This document shows positions 39,848 through 40,699 of a stretch of DNA of 40,699 bases, piece after piece (position 1 is the stretch's first letter; every line of letters starts with the position of its first letter). This stretch comes from Streptacidiphilus melanogenes (lineage in GTDB: Bacteria; Actinomycetota; Actinomycetes; Streptomycetales; Streptomycetaceae). The notes beneath the pieces were generated by a model that worked only from the letters and a program-made list of their open reading frames with translations, did no database searches and had not been told where the DNA came from. A program made the translations under genes and the position numbers. Where the stretch lies: assembly GCF_000787835.1 (NCBI RefSeq), contig NZ_BBPP01000020.1:32377-73075 (forward strand), written 5' to 3'.

Positions 39848-40331
39848 CGGGCCAGGCCTGGGCCGCCACGCTGACGCGGTTCCAGGCGTTGATGGTGGTG
39901 ATCAGCCACACCAGCTCGGCGAGCTCGGTCTCCTCGAACTCCTCGGCCGCGGCCGCCCACACCTCGTCGCCCACCGGACCGTCCGAGAGGCGGGTCACCG
40001 CCTCGGTGAGCGCGAGGGCGGCGCGCTCGCGGCGGGAGAAGAGACCGGTCTCCCGCCAGACCGGCAGCAGCAGGAGCCGCCGCTGGTCCTCGCCGCCGGC
40101 CAGCGCGTCGGCGCTGTGGGTGTCGACGCAGTAGGCGCAGCCGTTGATCTGCGAGGCACGGGCGCGGACGAGCTCCTTGAGCCCGGCCTCCAGGTCGCTT
40201 CCGGCGGTGGCCTTGTCGAGGGCGACCATCGCGCGCATCGCGGCGGGGGCGAGCTTGTCCGCCGCGATGCGGACGGCGATCTGAGGGTTGTCGTTCTTGG
40301 CTGCGGTGTTCGTGTTCGTCGTCATGCCCAT
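39837..40331 (-). CDS. Carboxymuconolactone decarboxylase/AhpD-like protein
   Basis: A 164-residue protein of the alkylhydroperoxidase-like family. The redox motif is NGCAYCVDTHSADA (C-x2-C with the following histidine), preceded by the LKELVRARASQI helix, and the end WLITTINAWNRVSV is also conserved. It would reduce peroxides through the cysteine pair, although many relatives have other roles. The first ATG (40331) or the second (40325) could be used. It is divergent from the MocR-type regulator, which may control it. Confidence 0.9.
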   Translation of the reverse strand: MGMTTNTNTAAKNDNPQIAVRIAADKLAPAAMRAMVALDKATAGSDLEAGLKELVRARASQINGCAYCVDTHSADALAGGEDQRRLLLLPVWRETGLFSRRERAALALTEAVTRLSDGPVGDEVWAAAAEEFEETELAELVWLITTINAWNRVSVAAQAWPVNE

Positions 40332-40337
40332 CAGTCT

Positions 40338-40391
40338 GGTCCAGCAGTGGACCCACGATAAGGTCCATTTCCATGGCAGATGAATGGTCCA
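40338..40391. promoter_or_regulatory. Repeated GGTCCA operator candidates
   Basis: GGTCCA (40338-40343) and TGGACC (40348-40353) form an inverted repeat with a 4-nt spacer. Further direct copies of GGTCCA lie at 40362-40367 and 40386-40391, the last inside the regulator gene. MocR/PdxR-type regulators often bind such mixed direct and inverted repeats at their own promoter; the assignment is by position. Confidence 0.45.
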
Positions 40392-40699
40392 CTTTCGGTG
40401 TCGACCTCCACCTCGACCTGACCGCGGGGCGGGCCTCCGGCGAGGGGGTGCGCGCCGCGCTGGAGCGGTCGCTGCGCGACGCGATCCGCGGCGGACGCCT
40501 CTCCTCCGGCGCGCAGCTGCCGGCCACCCGCGTCCTCGCCGCCGAGCTCGGCGTCTCCCGGGGGACGGTCAGCGCCGCCTACGACCAGCTGACCGCCGAG
40601 GGCTATCTGATCGCCCGTCACGGCTCGGGCACCCGCGTCGCGGACGTCGCCCGCCCCGAGCGGCGGGCGACCCGCGCGCGCCCACCGCCACCGCCCCGA
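40373..40699 (+). CDS. MocR/PdxR-type GntR regulator, N-terminal part
   Basis: 109 codons from ATG 40373 to the right edge, with no stop. The sequence has a GntR winged helix: VRAALERSLRDAIRGGRLSS, then GAQLPATRVLAAELGVSRGT, then VSAAYDQLTAEGYLIARHGS. The G-x-x-LPATR-x-LA pattern and the following basic/Pro-rich linker are those of MocR proteins, whose C-terminal domain is an aminotransferase-like PLP fold; that domain would lie outside the window. It is divergent from the AhpD-like gene, with shared operator repeats. Confidence 0.85.
   Translation, partial: MADEWSTFGVDLHLDLTAGRASGEGVRAALERSLRDAIRGGRLSSGAQLPATRVLAAELGVSRGTVSAAYDQLTAEGYLIARHGSGTRVADVARPERRATRARPPPPPR

Overview
The window is high-GC, Streptomyces-type actinobacterial DNA. 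The base composition, the GTG/TTG starts, a gp3-type recombination directionality factor beside a phiC31-like integrase, DUF2637 and relaxase mobilisation genes, and an actinobacterial M-box leader all fit Streptomyces or a close relative. No rRNA or tRNA gene was seen.

Region 1 (about 1-14,700) is the right part of an integrated mobile element. It runs from an archaeal-type aspartyl-tRNA synthetase (cut by the left edge) through a membrane Ser/Thr kinase, a small zinc-ribbon protein, and a fused topoisomerase VI-type B-A protein. It continues with a relaxase/MobC pair beside a cluster of hairpins that may be oriT, a DUF2637 membrane protein, and a winged-helix replication-type protein. It ends with a tiny TTA-containing ORF, an XRE regulator, a recombination directionality factor and a large serine integrase. 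The element is inserted in nth (endonuclease III): only the N-terminal 162 codons of nth remain beside the integrase (14,712-15,200), and the other half must lie left of the window.

Region 2 (15,315-31,643) is a tightly coupled biosynthetic operon with a divergent LuxR-type regulator and a small secreted-peptide ORF. It encodes a diaminobutyrate-type aminotransferase, two PaaK-like adenylating enzymes, a small ANL ligase, an acyl carrier protein, a MIF-type tautomerase, an alpha/alpha-toroid protein, an amidase, a tyrosine-type MIO ammonia-lyase, an SDR, two ATP-grasp ligases and an MFS exporter. There is no PKS or NRPS module. I infer a small amide- or peptide-like product assembled by stand-alone ligases from a tyrosine-derived acyl unit and 2,4-diaminobutyrate. 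I could not match it to a known pathway, and it is the best candidate for an undescribed system here.

Region 3 (31,644-40,699) looks like ordinary chromosome. It holds a four-gene Zn/Mn ABC importer with a Zur-like box, a DinB-family protein, an HhH-GPD DNA-repair protein, a TPR-regulator remnant, an M-box Mg2+ riboswitch ahead of an NRAMP-related Mg2+ transporter (NRMT), an AhpD-like protein, and the start of a divergent MocR/PdxR regulator that runs off the right edge.
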